A stretch of 64,000 nucleotides of DNA from JAVBNH01 sp031551635. GTDB taxonomy: Bacteria > Bacillota > Clostridia > Oscillospirales > Acutalibacteraceae. A program made the position numbers and the translations under genes. The notes below the pieces were generated by a model. That model did not search any database and was not told the DNA's origin. It saw only the letters and a list, made by a program, of their open reading frames with translations. The stretch spans positions 124,001 to 188,000 of the forward strand of contig JAVBNH010000002.1 of the NCBI GenBank assembly GCA_031551635.1, read 5' to 3'. Positions 17,499 through 28,000 of this stretch are shown here, piece after piece; within the stretch, counting starts at the first letter, position 1; every line of letters begins with the position of its first letter.

Positions 17499-18929
17499 AT
17501 GTTTAATACTCTGGAGCAGGTAAAAAATTTTATTTGTGAAAACAATATTAAAATGGTTGATTTTATGATGATTGACCTGTGCGGGCGTTGGCGGCACCTC
17601 ACAATGCCGTCGGACAGGCTCACCGAGGATACGCTCGTTTATGGAATAGGCTTTGACGGCTCAAACTACGGCTTCGCACCTGTTGAGAGCAGCGACATGG
17701 TTTTTATTCCCGATTTGTCGACTGCCCATATCGACAATTTCGCTGATGTCGCGACCCTTGCGATGATAGGCGATGTTTTTGTCATCGATTTGCCAACCAA
17801 CCGACGCTTTGACCAGGACCCACGAAATGTCGCGTATCATGCCGAGGAATACATGAAATCGACCGGTATTGCCGACGAAATGCGCATAGGTCCGGAATTT
17901 GAGTTCCATATTTTCGACCATATGAGCTACTCTATGGCTCCGAATAACATGAATTACCGCCTTGATTCCTTTCAGTCCGAATGGAACGCAGATAACAAGG
18001 AGCATAATCAGGGCTACAAGGTTCTCAAGAAGGCAGGGTATCACACCGCGCCGCCGCAGGACGTGCTTTACGGCTTGCGCAGCAGAATCTGCATGATGAT
18101 GGAGGAGCAGGGAATCGCTGTCAAATATCATCATCACGAGGTCGGCGGCTCAGGGCAGCTTGAAATCGAGGTTGAGTTTGGCACAATGCTTGAAATGGCT
18201 GACAAGACCATGATGACGAAATATATAATCAAAAATGCCGCTTTCAGGGAGGGCAAAACCGCGACGCTGATGCCGAAACCGATTTTCGGTGAAGCGGGCA
18301 ACGGAATGCATGTGCATATGCACCTTTTCAAAGACGGTAAACCGCTTTTTTATGACGCGAACGGTTATTCGCAGCTCAGCGAAACCGCACACTGGTTCAT
18401 AGGCGGAATTCTCAAACATATCGCGGCTATCTGCGCCTTTTCAAACCCCAGCACAAACTCCTACAAGCGTCTCACTCCCGGCTTTGAGGCACCTGTCACC
18501 ATTGGCTACGCTACCTCTAACAGAAGCTCAGTCATCAGGATTCCCGCATATGCGAAAGCCCCTGATAGCAAGCGCTTTGAGCTTCGCAATCCGGACGGTA
18601 CTTGCAATCCTTATTATGCTTATTCCGCGATTTTGATGGCGGGCATTGACGGTATAAAAAATAAAATCGACCCCTGCGCAGAGGGCTACGGTCCCTATGA
18701 CTTCAATCTTTACAAGCTCAGCGACGAGGAAAAGAAAAAGATTAAATCTCTCCCGAGAAGCCTTGACGAAGCTCTTGACGCTCTTGAGGCGGATAATGAT
18801 TTCCTCACGGCAGGCGAAGTTTTCCCGAAAAGGCTTATTGAAATATGGATTGAAAATAAACGACATGAATGCGGCGAATATAATAAGCTTCCGCACCCGT
18901 TTGAGTTCGGGATGTATTACGACTTATAA
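17499..18929 (+). CDS. glnA: Glutamine synthetase type I, beta-like
   Basis: A 476-residue GS-I enzyme making glutamine from glutamate, ammonia and ATP. Motifs: GIGFDGSNYGF, IGPEFEFHIF, KYHHHEVGGSGQLEIEV, MPKPIFGEAGNGMHVHMH, and GFEAPVTIGYATSNRSSVIRIP in outline. The C-terminal NLYKL followed by the SLDEALDAL region aligns with the NLYDLPPEE adenylylation-site region of beta-type GS, rather than the NIYVM form of Bacillus GlnA. So Tyr modification is possible, but no glnE is in view. ATG 17499 follows GGAGGA. Confidence 0.93.
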   Translation: MFNTLEQVKNFICENNIKMVDFMMIDLCGRWRHLTMPSDRLTEDTLVYGIGFDGSNYGFAPVESSDMVFIPDLSTAHIDNFADVATLAMIGDVFVIDLPTNRRFDQDPRNVAYHAEEYMKSTGIADEMRIGPEFEFHIFDHMSYSMAPNNMNYRLDSFQSEWNADNKEHNQGYKVLKKAGYHTAPPQDVLYGLRSRICMMMEEQGIAVKYHHHEVGGSGQLEIEVEFGTMLEMADKTMMTKYIIKNAAFREGKTATLMPKPIFGEAGNGMHVHMHLFKDGKPLFYDANGYSQLSETAHWFIGGILKHIAAICAFSNPSTNSYKRLTPGFEAPVTIGYATSNRSSVIRIPAYAKAPDSKRFELRNPDGTCNPYYAYSAILMAGIDGIKNKIDPCAEGYGPYDFNLYKLSDEEKKKIKSLPRSLDEALDALEADNDFLTAGEVFPKRLIEIWIENKRHECGEYNKLPHPFEFGMYYDL

Positions 18930-18948
18930 AATGAAAGGATAATTTTTT

Positions 18949-19368
18949 ATGTTCGGTGTTGAAAACTGCATGGTCGTCAGTGACTCAAGAGCTGCGCTGG
19001 AGCTTTATAAAAAGCTTTTTGAAGTCAGTGTTATTGAGGTCACGAGCCTTGAAAGGGGCTTGAATGAAGCAATATTTACAGTTTTCGGAACGCGCTTTCA
19101 CCTGCTTGATGAAAACGAAAAATACAGTTTGTTCGCCCCGGGTGAGAATTCTTCAAAGTCCGCTTGGTTCAACATCACCGTTCCTGACGCCAAGTCTGTA
19201 TTTGAAAAAGCAGTTGCGGAGAATTGCTTGTTGATTCAACCGCTGCTTAGTGTCGCTCCAGGTGTTACCTGTGCGATTTTTTGCGACAGCTTCGGCTATG
19301 TCTGGCAAGTTAGCCAGACAGGAAAATCCGCAAGTGAGCTTTCAGGGCTTGAAGCGGAAAATAAATAA
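18949..19368 (+). CDS. VOC/glyoxalase-fold protein (PhnB-like)
   Basis: A 139-residue vicinal-oxygen-chelate fold protein. ENCMVVSDSRAALELYKKLF starts the first beta-alpha-beta-beta-beta unit, FHLLDEN is in the middle, and FCDSFGYVWQVSQ ends the second. It resembles PhnB/glyoxalase-resistance-type members of unknown substrate. It is 19 bp after glnA with a good spacing, so it is probably co-transcribed. Confidence 0.75.
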   Translation: MFGVENCMVVSDSRAALELYKKLFEVSVIEVTSLERGLNEAIFTVFGTRFHLLDENEKYSLFAPGENSSKSAWFNITVPDAKSVFEKAVAENCLLIQPLLSVAPGVTCAIFCDSFGYVWQVSQTGKSASELSGLEAENK

Positions 19369-19461
19369 GGCTGATAATAATCTATAACAGCAAAATAACT
19401 ATTAAAGTATACACTATATAGTAAAATTTTAAAATTCTTATCAAAATATTCCATTAAGCCA

Positions 19462-19490
19462 TTGACATTTTTCGATATTTATTATATTGT
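19462..19490 (+). promoter_or_regulatory. Probable promoter for the large membrane protein gene
   Basis: TTGACA (19462-19467) with 17 bp to TATTGT (19485-19490), about 155 bp upstream of the GT-C-like gene. The -10 is only a moderate match. Confidence 0.5.
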
Positions 19491-19550
19491 ATTTAATAGA
19501 AGATTTTAGTCTTAAAAAGTTACACTAACCTATATCTGGAGGTCATAAGC

Positions 19551-19589
19551 GTGGGAAATTATTTTTTTCATGCATGTTTCTTCCTATAG
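19551..19589 (+). CDS. Possible 12-residue leader peptide
   Basis: A very short frame, GTG start and TAG stop, encoding VGNYFFHACFFL. It is preceded by CTGGAGGTCATAAGC, a near-ideal ribosome binding site at good spacing. It lies in the leader of the large membrane-protein gene. Without the strong Shine-Dalgarno it would not be noticeable; translation is unproven. Confidence 0.3.
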   Translation: MGNYFFHACFFL

Positions 19590-19645
19590 CAGTTTAAAGT
19601 CCCGCTGACTATAATTATTATAACTGTGAAGGGAATGTTTTAAGT

Positions 19646-21832
19646 TTGTTGTATCTAGGCAATATAATATCATATCTTGTGGTTCTCGCAGCATTTTTTG
19701 TGCTGTATATCGTGGTTCCATCAATAGTCATGGGGTTAAAATATACCGTTGACAACGCTGTTTACAATATGTTTGTGGCGTTTATGTTTGGCTCTGTCAG
19801 CACTGTTTTGCTTGTTTATTTGCTTGCTTCATTCAAAATTTTGAGTTTCTGGCCGCTGCTGATAGCCTATATTATTCTTATTGCAGTGGTTCTCGGAACG
19901 GTTTATAAGCAGAGGACTAAACGGCAGATTTCAAGCATAATCGAGTTTATTTATCTCTCTATCAAGGGTCTTGAAAAAAGAAAAATCGTAATGAGCAGAC
20001 TGCGTCATAATGTCGGCACAAGTGTTTTTTCCTTTATCAAGCAGGTTTTTTCCCGTCCGGTTACTATAATCGTTCTTGCGGTTGGTTTATTGCTTACAAC
20101 AATTATCAGATATTATTTCAATTTCAGCGTCATGACTTTTCCTTTCCCGGATGTCTATGTTCATGCTGAGTGGACTAAGCTGATGATTTCCGGGGATATA
20201 TTCCATAACGGCGTTTATCCTTTCGGCATGCATAATATGATGGCCGCATTATCGGTTCTTTTTAAAATCAATACAGTTACTGTCGTCAGGTTTTTCGGCT
20301 GCGTAATGGGTATAATGGTCGTTATGAGTGTTTTCCTTGTTCTTAAATATATGTTTAAGACACAGGCGGCGATAGTTGTCGGATTTTTGATTTATACTAT
20401 AACCAGTCTCGTTCCGGCAGGAGCGCATTCCCGCCTGAGCGGAGCACTTCCTCAGGAGGCAGGTCTAGTCTTTCTTTTGCCTTGCGCAATATTCTTTATG
20501 GAATACCTGCGAACGAAGGACAGGCTGCATCTTTTATGTCTGGCGCTGTGTATTTCTCAGACTGTCGCCTTCCATTTTTATATTGCAATAATGGCTGTAA
20601 TACTTGTGCTTGTTGTCGCTGTCATTCATTTCAGGGATTTACTCTCGAGAAAGGTCTTTTCAAACCTTGCATTAGCGGCGCTGCTCGCGATAGTTATTTC
20701 TCTCACTCCGATTGTCGGCTGGAAGGTTGCCGGCAAACCGTGGGAGGGTTCTATGAGATGGGCGCTGAGTGTTATTACCGGAATGCCGATGGATCCCGAC
20801 GCGGAGCAGGAAACAACTAAGCTGCAGGAAGATACTGCCGCTAAGGAAGAAGAAATAGAAAAAGAGCCTTTTGTTTTAGCGGATTTTATTGAAAAGGTTT
20901 CGTATGGTTTTTACGGTGACCTGCTTGTACCGAGCTTAATGTTCCTAGCGATTCTTACGATTTTTTCTATTTTTATGCTTATCTTCAAGCGATGGCGGAA
21001 TTACGCAAAAATTATGCTGACGATGGCTGTTTTCTCGATAGGAATTGTTGTTTTCGTCTCTCTGCCTGAATTCGGTTTGCCGAATCTAATTGTCAAGGGG
21101 CGTGTCGGCGAGTTTTATTCACTGACTATAGGATACATTTTCGCCTCTGTTGTAGAAATTTTATTCTTCCCGCTTGTGCTATTCCCGAAGTTGAAGGTAT
21201 TAAACTACGCAACAGGACTTGCCGCAATAGCTGGTACACTGGGCACAACTTATTTGACAAACAACTTCCAGCCCTTAGGTTATTTTTATCAGGATCAGTA
21301 TGACGGTGCGGTTTCTTGCTACTATGATATAGTTGAACACTTTGAACAGAATAAATTTACGATTATTTCTTCGGTTGACGAGGTTTCAATGGTTCGCGGA
21401 CACGGCTGGCATTATGAGCTGACAGACTTTGTTTATGACCTGGCGGAATTTATGGAAACAAACAAGCCTATATATATCCCTTCGGACGATTTGTTTATAT
21501 TTATTGAGAAACGCCCGATTACCCCATACCGTCTCTATTCGAGCGAGGTACGTGAATTCCCGCCTGAGGAGCCTGTCAATGAAATATTCGCTTCTATGAA
21601 TGCCTTGGAAATCAAAGAGGATGTTAAGCATATGCTTTCAGCGGCGTATACAAACAAAGAATACAGGCGCGCAATAATGTCAAAAGCATGGTATTGGGCT
21701 CAGGAATATAAGAAATATTTCCCGAATGAAATGACTGTTTATTATGAGGACGAAGATCTGATAGTTTATCATCTTGAGCAGGTTGACCCATATGCGCTTT
21801 ATAATCTTGCGATTGACTACGGTTACAATTAA
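19646..21832 (+). CDS. Large polytopic membrane protein, GT-C glycosyltransferase-like
   Basis: A 728-residue protein with about 12 predicted transmembrane helices over the first 520 residues and a C-terminal soluble domain of about 200 residues. The segment MTFPFPDVYVHAEWTKLM follows a transmembrane helix and places an acidic residue near a His in the first large outside loop, as in GT-C lipid-linked-sugar transferases; this is an analogy, not a clear family match. A charged insert (EQETTKLQED with AAKEEEIEKE) sits around residues 390-410. TTG 19646 has GAAGGGA 11 bp upstream. It may supply a membrane step for the cluster downstream, but a terminator-like hairpin separates them. Confidence 0.5.
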   Translation: MLYLGNIISYLVVLAAFFVLYIVVPSIVMGLKYTVDNAVYNMFVAFMFGSVSTVLLVYLLASFKILSFWPLLIAYIILIAVVLGTVYKQRTKRQISSIIEFIYLSIKGLEKRKIVMSRLRHNVGTSVFSFIKQVFSRPVTIIVLAVGLLLTTIIRYYFNFSVMTFPFPDVYVHAEWTKLMISGDIFHNGVYPFGMHNMMAALSVLFKINTVTVVRFFGCVMGIMVVMSVFLVLKYMFKTQAAIVVGFLIYTITSLVPAGAHSRLSGALPQEAGLVFLLPCAIFFMEYLRTKDRLHLLCLALCISQTVAFHFYIAIMAVILVLVVAVIHFRDLLSRKVFSNLALAALLAIVISLTPIVGWKVAGKPWEGSMRWALSVITGMPMDPDAEQETTKLQEDTAAKEEEIEKEPFVLADFIEKVSYGFYGDLLVPSLMFLAILTIFSIFMLIFKRWRNYAKIMLTMAVFSIGIVVFVSLPEFGLPNLIVKGRVGEFYSLTIGYIFASVVEILFFPLVLFPKLKVLNYATGLAAIAGTLGTTYLTNNFQPLGYFYQDQYDGAVSCYYDIVEHFEQNKFTIISSVDEVSMVRGHGWHYELTDFVYDLAEFMETNKPIYIPSDDLFIFIEKRPITPYRLYSSEVREFPPEEPVNEIFASMNALEIKEDVKHMLSAAYTNKEYRRAIMSKAWYWAQEYKKYFPNEMTVYYEDEDLIVYHLEQVDPYALYNLAIDYGYN

Positions 21833-21853
21833 ATGACCTTTAAAACATCAATG

Positions 21854-21880
21854 AGAGCCGGTATTATACCGGCTCTATTT
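21854..21880 (+). terminator. Hairpin after the GT-C-like gene
   Basis: A 10-bp GC-rich stem AGAGCCGGTA / TACCGGCTCT with loop TTA, followed by ATTT and later a T-run. Probable intrinsic terminator 21 bp after the stop. Confidence 0.65.
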
Positions 21881-21966
21881 CATAGGTTATTTTTTATGCT
21901 TAAATACCCAATAATAACAAGTGAAATCTGCTTGCATTTAGCATTGTTTTAATGTATAATAGCTTA

Positions 21967-22036
21967 GTACATAAATGGGCTGAAGGCTCAATAAAAACAA
22001 GTCCTGGGTTATGAGCTTGGCAAACCAAGCCACGTT
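21967..22036 (+). repeat. Dispersed palindromic repeat element, copy 2
   Basis: A divergent copy of the ~74-bp element. It begins GTACATAAATGGGCTGAAGG and ends CTTGGCAAACCAAGCCACGTT. A TATAAT (21955-21960) lies just upstream. It sits 57 bp before the Lgt-like gene in the same orientation. Confidence 0.8.
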
Positions 22037-22092
22037 TTGATGTATCTGAATTTATTCTATTTTAAACTATACTTTAAGAATGGGTGTTTTTT

Positions 22093-22935
22093 ATGTTTCC
22101 GACTATTACTCTTTTTGGTATAATACCCCTGTCCTTGTATATGGTGTTTAACGTTTTGGGTATTGTCGCCGGCAGTATAACTATGTTGATTTTGACTATT
22201 CATTTCGCAAAGGAACGTTACCCTAAACTAAAATCAAAAAATTATAAGTCGCAAAGAACAAAATATTGTCTTTCGACAATTATAATTTTCTCTATTTCAT
22301 ACCTTTCAACTAGTTTCGGCGCAAATTACGTAGGAACTTTAAAATTTCGCGGCATGGATATGAAAAGCATCGCTTTTGTCGGCGGACTGCTGGTATTTAT
22401 TCCCTTGTTTATGTTTTTGGCTTATAACCTTCCCCAAAACGGTGATGTGCTTTCTCAGCTTGAGAGAGCAATGCCGAGTATGGCAATAATGCAGGTTTTT
22501 ACGCGTATAGGCTGTCTTGCCTCCGGCTGCTGCTTCGGCGTACCCTTTGAGCATGGACTTAAATTTCCTCCGACCGCACCCGGTATCGCAAAATACGGGC
22601 TTGATGCCAGATTGTTTCCGACCCAGCCAATGGAATCAATTATCATGCTTATATGCTTTATTGTAATGATTATTATGATAAAACAGGGTAAAAAAACCTT
22701 ACACATATTTCCTATAATCTTCGGAATCGAAGGCTTTATAAATCAGGTTTTTACAGGAGATAATAGAGGAAATTTATATTTTACTTATATTGATGTTCAG
22801 CAAATTGCTTATATTATTCTTCTTTTAATCGGAATAGCTTTCTATTTTTACAGAAAGAAACACGAAGTACCCTCAAATGATAATAAAAAAGACAGTAATA
22901 TCAAGAAGAAAAATAAGGTTAATCACGCATATTAA
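22093..22935 (+). CDS. Lgt-like prolipoprotein diacylglyceryl transferase family protein
   Basis: A 280-residue integral membrane protein with about seven helices. FTRIGCLASGCCFG and FPTQPMES match the Arg-containing signature of Lgt as it appears in Cys-rich Firmicutes versions. Classical Lgt transfers diacylglycerol from phosphatidylglycerol to a lipobox Cys. The His-Gly-Gly region is only weakly recognisable (FVGGLLVF), so it could be a paralog with another acceptor. ATG 22093 follows GGGTG. It sits directly before the acyl ligase/ACP/NRPS genes, so a role in that pathway is possible. Confidence 0.7.
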   Translation: MFPTITLFGIIPLSLYMVFNVLGIVAGSITMLILTIHFAKERYPKLKSKNYKSQRTKYCLSTIIIFSISYLSTSFGANYVGTLKFRGMDMKSIAFVGGLLVFIPLFMFLAYNLPQNGDVLSQLERAMPSMAIMQVFTRIGCLASGCCFGVPFEHGLKFPPTAPGIAKYGLDARLFPTQPMESIIMLICFIVMIIMIKQGKKTLHIFPIIFGIEGFINQVFTGDNRGNLYFTYIDVQQIAYIILLLIGIAFYFYRKKHEVPSNDNKKDSNIKKKNKVNHAY

Positions 22936-22944
22936 ACAGAAAAA

Positions 22945-22973
22945 AGCGGAATTTTTAATTTAAAATTTCCGCT
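22945..22973 (+). terminator. Hairpin after the Lgt-like gene
   Basis: AGCGGAATTTT pairs with AAAATTTCCGCT, an A-run precedes it, but there is no T-run after it on the plus strand. It could be a weak or partial terminator between the Lgt-like gene and the ligase gene. Confidence 0.45.
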
Positions 22974-22979
22974 GTATTA

Positions 22980-23051
22980 ATACCTTAATGGGCTGAAAAG
23001 CTCAATAAAAACAAGGCTTTGCTTTTGGCTTGGCAAGCCAAGCCCATGATA
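22980..23051 (+). repeat. Dispersed palindromic repeat element, copy 3
   Basis: Begins ATACCTTAATGGGCTGAAAA and ends with TTGGCTTGGC / GCCAAGCCCA and TGATAG. It is divergent in the middle but keeps the hairpin. It sits 22 bp upstream of the acyl-ligase start, in the same orientation. Confidence 0.8.
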
Positions 23052-23072
23052 GCATGAAAGGATTTTGATAGG

Positions 23073-24692
23073 ATGCTTAAAGAGTCATTTATTTTAGATG
23101 ATATGCCTGATATTAAAATATCGAATTTAAAGAATTTGATTGAGTATACAACAATAAATTTCGCATCTAATGTCATTTTCCGCTATAAAGAGAAGGACGT
23201 TATAATTGATGTAACATATCAGCAATTCAGGGACGATATCAATCATTTCGTTAAATATTTGCTGAGCTATAATAAAAAGAACACACATATCGCTTTAATC
23301 GGTGAAAACTCATATCTTTGGATGGTTGCGTTTTTTGCTGTTGTTTGTTCGGGTAATGTCGTGGTTCCCATTGACAGTCAGCTTATGACTGATGACATTA
23401 TAGGCATGCTTCTCTCAAGTGATTCCACAGGTTTTGTTTACTCCGATTCATATTCCGACGTTTTGGAGGACGCAAAGGAAAAGGTCACGAAAATTAATTT
23501 TTATGTAAATATGCAAAAAGAGCTGAGAAATATTGTTCTAGACGATAAATACAACGCTCCCAATATTTTTGATTCAGTGACGATAAACGACCATGATCTC
23601 GCCGCAATAGTTTACACCTCCGGAACAACAGGGAAGTCAAAAGGCGTTATGCTGACACATCATAATTTCGTTATTGACACAATAACCAGCTTCAGGATAA
23701 TTGACCCTACAGGCTTGACAACTATTGCGCTGCTGCCTTTTCATCATACGATTTCCATTATCACCGAGCTAGGTTATTTTGTAAGAGGATGTTCGGTTGC
23801 TATTTGTCTGAGTTTAAAGAATATATTAAAGGACATGGTTGACTACAAGCCGCAATCAACAGTTATGATTCCGCTGATGATTGAAACTATGTATAAAAAG
23901 CTATGGGATAAAGTCAGACAGGAAAAGAAAGAAAAATCTTTAAAAATGCTTATAAAAATAAGCAATGTTTTAATGGCGATAGGAATTGATATTCGCCGTA
24001 AGCTTTTTAAGAGTGTCTATGCCGCTTTCGGTGGAAACATGCATATGATTATGAGCGGCGGAGCGCCTATTGATAACGAATTTGTTCAGGGTTTTTATGA
24101 AATGGGTATAGAAATTCTTCCGGCTTACGGTATAACTGAGTGTTCACCGGGGATTTCTCTGACAGGTTTAAGAGTGCGCAAAAAGAACAGCTCTGGACAC
24201 CTGCTTGACTGTAATCAGGTTAAGATAAATAACCCTGATGAAAACGGAATCGGCGAGATATATATTAAAGGTGAAAATGTTACCAAAGGTTATTATAATG
24301 ACGAAAACGCGACCAGAGAAGCCTTTGAGGGTGAATGGTTTAAGTCGGGCGACCTCGGATATAAGGATAAAGATGATTTTATGTTTATCACAGGCAGAAT
24401 AAAAAATCTAATTATTCTCGCAAACGGAAAAAATGTATCTCCAGAAGAGCTTGAGACAAAAATACTATCTTTTAATTATGTTCTGGAGGTTCTTGTTTAT
24501 GGCGAGAATAATCAGATTGTGGCTGAGCTTTTCTTGGATAAGGCTCAGTACCCGGATGCTGAAAATATGATTAAAAAAGACATTCTCGAGCTTAACAGAA
24601 CTCTGCCGCAGTATAAAAATATTAATAAGACCATAATAAGAGATGAGGAATTCCCGAAAACTTCAACAAAAAAAATTAAACGACGCAAATAA
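23073..24692 (+). CDS. Acyl-AMP ligase (fatty acyl-CoA/ACP synthetase family)
   Basis: A 539-residue ANL-superfamily enzyme. Core motifs: VYTSGTTGKSKGVML (phosphate loop, about residue 180), AYGITECSPGIS, WFKSGDLGY, the hinge region around GRIKNLIILANGKNVSPEE, and a C-terminal catalytic Lys in FPKTSTKKIK. The likely role is adenylating a fatty or other carboxylic acid and loading it on CoA or on the ACP encoded 67 bp downstream. The next two genes (ACP, NRPS) make acyl-ACP loading the favoured reading. ATG 23073 has AAAGGA upstream. Confidence 0.85.
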   Translation: MLKESFILDDMPDIKISNLKNLIEYTTINFASNVIFRYKEKDVIIDVTYQQFRDDINHFVKYLLSYNKKNTHIALIGENSYLWMVAFFAVVCSGNVVVPIDSQLMTDDIIGMLLSSDSTGFVYSDSYSDVLEDAKEKVTKINFYVNMQKELRNIVLDDKYNAPNIFDSVTINDHDLAAIVYTSGTTGKSKGVMLTHHNFVIDTITSFRIIDPTGLTTIALLPFHHTISIITELGYFVRGCSVAICLSLKNILKDMVDYKPQSTVMIPLMIETMYKKLWDKVRQEKKEKSLKMLIKISNVLMAIGIDIRRKLFKSVYAAFGGNMHMIMSGGAPIDNEFVQGFYEMGIEILPAYGITECSPGISLTGLRVRKKNSSGHLLDCNQVKINNPDENGIGEIYIKGENVTKGYYNDENATREAFEGEWFKSGDLGYKDKDDFMFITGRIKNLIILANGKNVSPEELETKILSFNYVLEVLVYGENNQIVAELFLDKAQYPDAENMIKKDILELNRTLPQYKNINKTIIRDEEFPKTSTKKIKRRK

Positions 24693-24759
24693 AACCGCAT
24701 TTTTGGCAAATTATAATATAAAAATAATTCTTTGATTTATAAAAGGATGGAGTATTTTA

Positions 24760-24990
24760 ATGACTACAATTGAAAAATTACAGCAAATTGTCCGCGAATA
24801 TATGGGAAATTCTGATTTTGTATTAAAACCTGATATGGTTTTGTTAACCGACTTTGAAATTGACTCCTATGAGCTTGTGGTTCTCATCGGGAAAGTCGAG
24901 GATTGTTTTGGAATAGAAATATCAGACAGAGCAATAATGAAAATGAAAACCGTTGCCGATATTATCGGATATATTGACGTTCAATTATAA
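24760..24990 (+). CDS. Acyl carrier protein
   Basis: A 76-residue stand-alone carrier protein. The Ser in DFEIDSYELVVLI is the phosphopantetheine attachment site, and EIS followed by VADIIGYI matches the ACP C-terminal helices. AAAAGGATGG precedes ATG 24760. Its place between an acyl ligase and an NRPS beginning with a C domain suggests it carries the acyl starter. Confidence 0.9.
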   Translation: MTTIEKLQQIVREYMGNSDFVLKPDMVLLTDFEIDSYELVVLIGKVEDCFGIEISDRAIMKMKTVADIIGYIDVQL

Positions 24991-25015
24991 TGGGTAACCG
25001 GATCGGGGTGGTTTT

Positions 25016-28000
25016 ATGCAGTCATATCCATTGACAAAGCCTCAAAAACAGATTTATGATATGGAATCCTTTGGCGGAGGTTCAATTTCAAATATATCTT
25101 TAAGCTTTTTTTTGCATGAACTAGATGATTTAAGTATCCATGAAAAAGCAATTAATAAAATTGTTGAATATAACGATATTTTAAGAGCTCGAATTCGACC
25201 GGATTTGACTCAGGAAATTGTTGAATATACTTATTTTCAGCTTGAGGTAAAAAAATTTGCTGATGAAGATGAATTCAGGATTTGGGCTGAAGAATATTCA
25301 AGAATAAAATTTGATATTTATGATAGAATGTTTGAATTTTATTATTTAGATATAAATGGTTTAAAGCATGGTATTTTTGTAAAATTTCATCACTTAATTA
25401 ATGACGCATGGTCGACAGCGTTTTTGTTTCAATCATATTTCAAAACCGTTGATGCTATTCGAAGCGGGAAAAATCCCGAGACGACATTTTTTTCTTACAC
25501 TGATTATATAGAAGCTGAAAATAAGTACATAAGCAGCGAAAGATTTGTTTCGGATAAAAAATATTGGGCTAATCAGTTCTATGATTTTTCAGAACCTGTT
25601 TTTTTTAGTGATAAAACCAATGTAAGCCTTCAAACAGAAAGGCTTAATTTTGTTATGTCCGCTGAACGCGTAAAGCTTTATAGACAATTCGCGAACGATA
25701 AACAGATTACATTTTTCGCACTTTTACTGTCAGCTTTTTCAGTATATTATTCCCGCATTAAAGGAGTGAATAAATTTAACCTTGGCACAACCGTGTTAAA
25801 CAGGGAGAGCAGAAAAGAAAAAAATACAGCCGGAATGTTTGTTAATACTGTGCCTATTTGTGTTGCTCTTGAAGAGAACGAAAATCTCGAGGAAAATACG
25901 CGATTTATTTCAGAAAGCCTTTTACCGATTTTTAAACACCAGAGATTTAATTATAACGATATTTTAAGCGATGTGTGCGAGCGTTTTAAGTATACTGGTA
26001 AATTGTTTGATGTTTTGATTAATTACCAAAATGTTTCGCTAAAGGATATTGTCGACAATTCGGTGGTTGAATCAATTATTTGGTATAACGCGGGAATGCA
26101 GCTGGAATCAATTCAGGTTCAGATAAGCGACCTGCTAAAGGAAGACCAGCTTTTAATCCAGTATGATTATCAGATAGATAAATTTTCAAAAACAGATATT
26201 GAAAACCTGCATAACCGTATTTTGACTATCCTTGACGACGGTATAAAAAATGATAGTAAAGCTGTTTGTGCGCTTGAAATTATTCCCCAAAGCGAAAAAG
26301 ACAAGCTTTTAACCGACTTAAATAATACAGAGCATGAGCTAAATAAAGTTAGGTGTATACATAAATATTTTGAGGAAAATGTGCGGAAATATCCTGAAAA
26401 AACTGCTTTGATTTTCGAAGAACGGCGCCTGACTTATAAAGAACTGGATTTAATGGCTGAGAAAGTCGCCGGCATAATCAGAAAACATAAAATAAAGCCG
26501 GATTCAACGGTTGCACTGTTAATGGACAGATGTCTCGAAATGCTTCCGGTTATGATTGGCGCAATGAAGGCAGGCTGCGCCTATATGCCCTTGTCGCCCG
26601 CTTACCCGGCGGACCGGATTGATTATATGCTCGAAAATTCGAAAGCCGCGATTTGTTTCTGTCAGGATAAATTCACGCACAGCTTTAATGTAAGTGTTTT
26701 TTCGGTGGATGTTGCAGAAATTGAAAATTTTGAAATAATTGAACAGCCTGCAGACAGCGAAAATAATCCGGAAAGTCTTGCTTATATTCTATATACCTCA
26801 GGTTCGACAGGTCGACCTAAGGGCGTTCAGATAGAGCACCGCAGTGTTGTAAACAGACTGCTTTGGATGAATGAAAAATATCCGCTGGCAAACGATGAAA
26901 TTCTTATCCAAAAGACTAATTATGCCTTTGACGTGTCAGTCTGGGAGCTTTTCTGGGCGTTAATGACCGGGCGAACTCTATTAGTACCCGCGCCGGGGGC
27001 TGAAAAAGACCCCAAACAGTTGATTTATTATATAAATAAAGAAAATATACATAAAATTCACTTCGTACCATCCATGTTGACAGTTTTTCTTGATTATCTG
27101 GAAGCCTCCGGCGAAAAGCTTTCTTCTCTGAGAAACTGTATTGTCAGCGGTGAAGCATTGACCCCGGCTCTCAATAAGAAATTTTATTCTTTATTTGAGT
27201 ATGAAAACACCCAGCTCAATAATCTTTACGGACCTACGGAGTGCACTGTTGATGTGCTTTATTATGACTGTAAACCTTCAGATACTGAGATTCCAATCGG
27301 TTTACCGGTTTGGAACACGAGCGCTTATATCGTCGATTCTAAAAACCGTCTTTTGCCGCAGGGTGTTGAGGGCGAGCTGGCAATCGGAGGTATTCAGCTT
27401 GCCAGGGGCTATGTTGATGAGTCACTTAATGAAAACCGATTTATTGAGACCGAAAACCTCGGAAGAATTTACCGCACCGGTGATAAGGCTGTACTCAGGG
27501 CTGACGGTCAGATTTTATATCTGGGCAGGAATGACGACCAAATAAAAATTCGCGGACAAAGAGTTGAGTTGAGCGATATTGAGGCGTCAATTATGCAAAT
27601 TGACGGTATTTCTCAGGCTGCTGTTATATTCACCGGAGACACCTTGATTGCGTTTTTTAAGTCGGCTAAAGAATTTGCACGCAGTGAAATTGCTGCATTT
27701 TTAGTCACTAGGCTGCCGGGCTATATGATTCCATCAAAATTTATACAGGTTGATTTATTTCCTTTAAATTCAAACGGAAAGCTTGCGAAATCAAAGCTGC
27801 TTGAGCAGTATAAAACCGAAATATCCGCCATGAGTTCTTTTGAGAATGTTATGGAAGAACCGGCGACAGAGCATGAAAGACTTATTTATGCTTCTGTAAT
27901 AAAAAGGCTTAATAAAGACAGAATATCCGTCAGTGAAAGTCTTTTAGACTCGGGTCTGACTTCTATTGATATTATTGCGATTATCGCAGAGTTGGAGACC

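Noticed and set aside
17661..18137. Minus-strand open frame opposite glnA
   Set aside because: Antisense to conserved glutamine synthetase motifs; a composition artefact.
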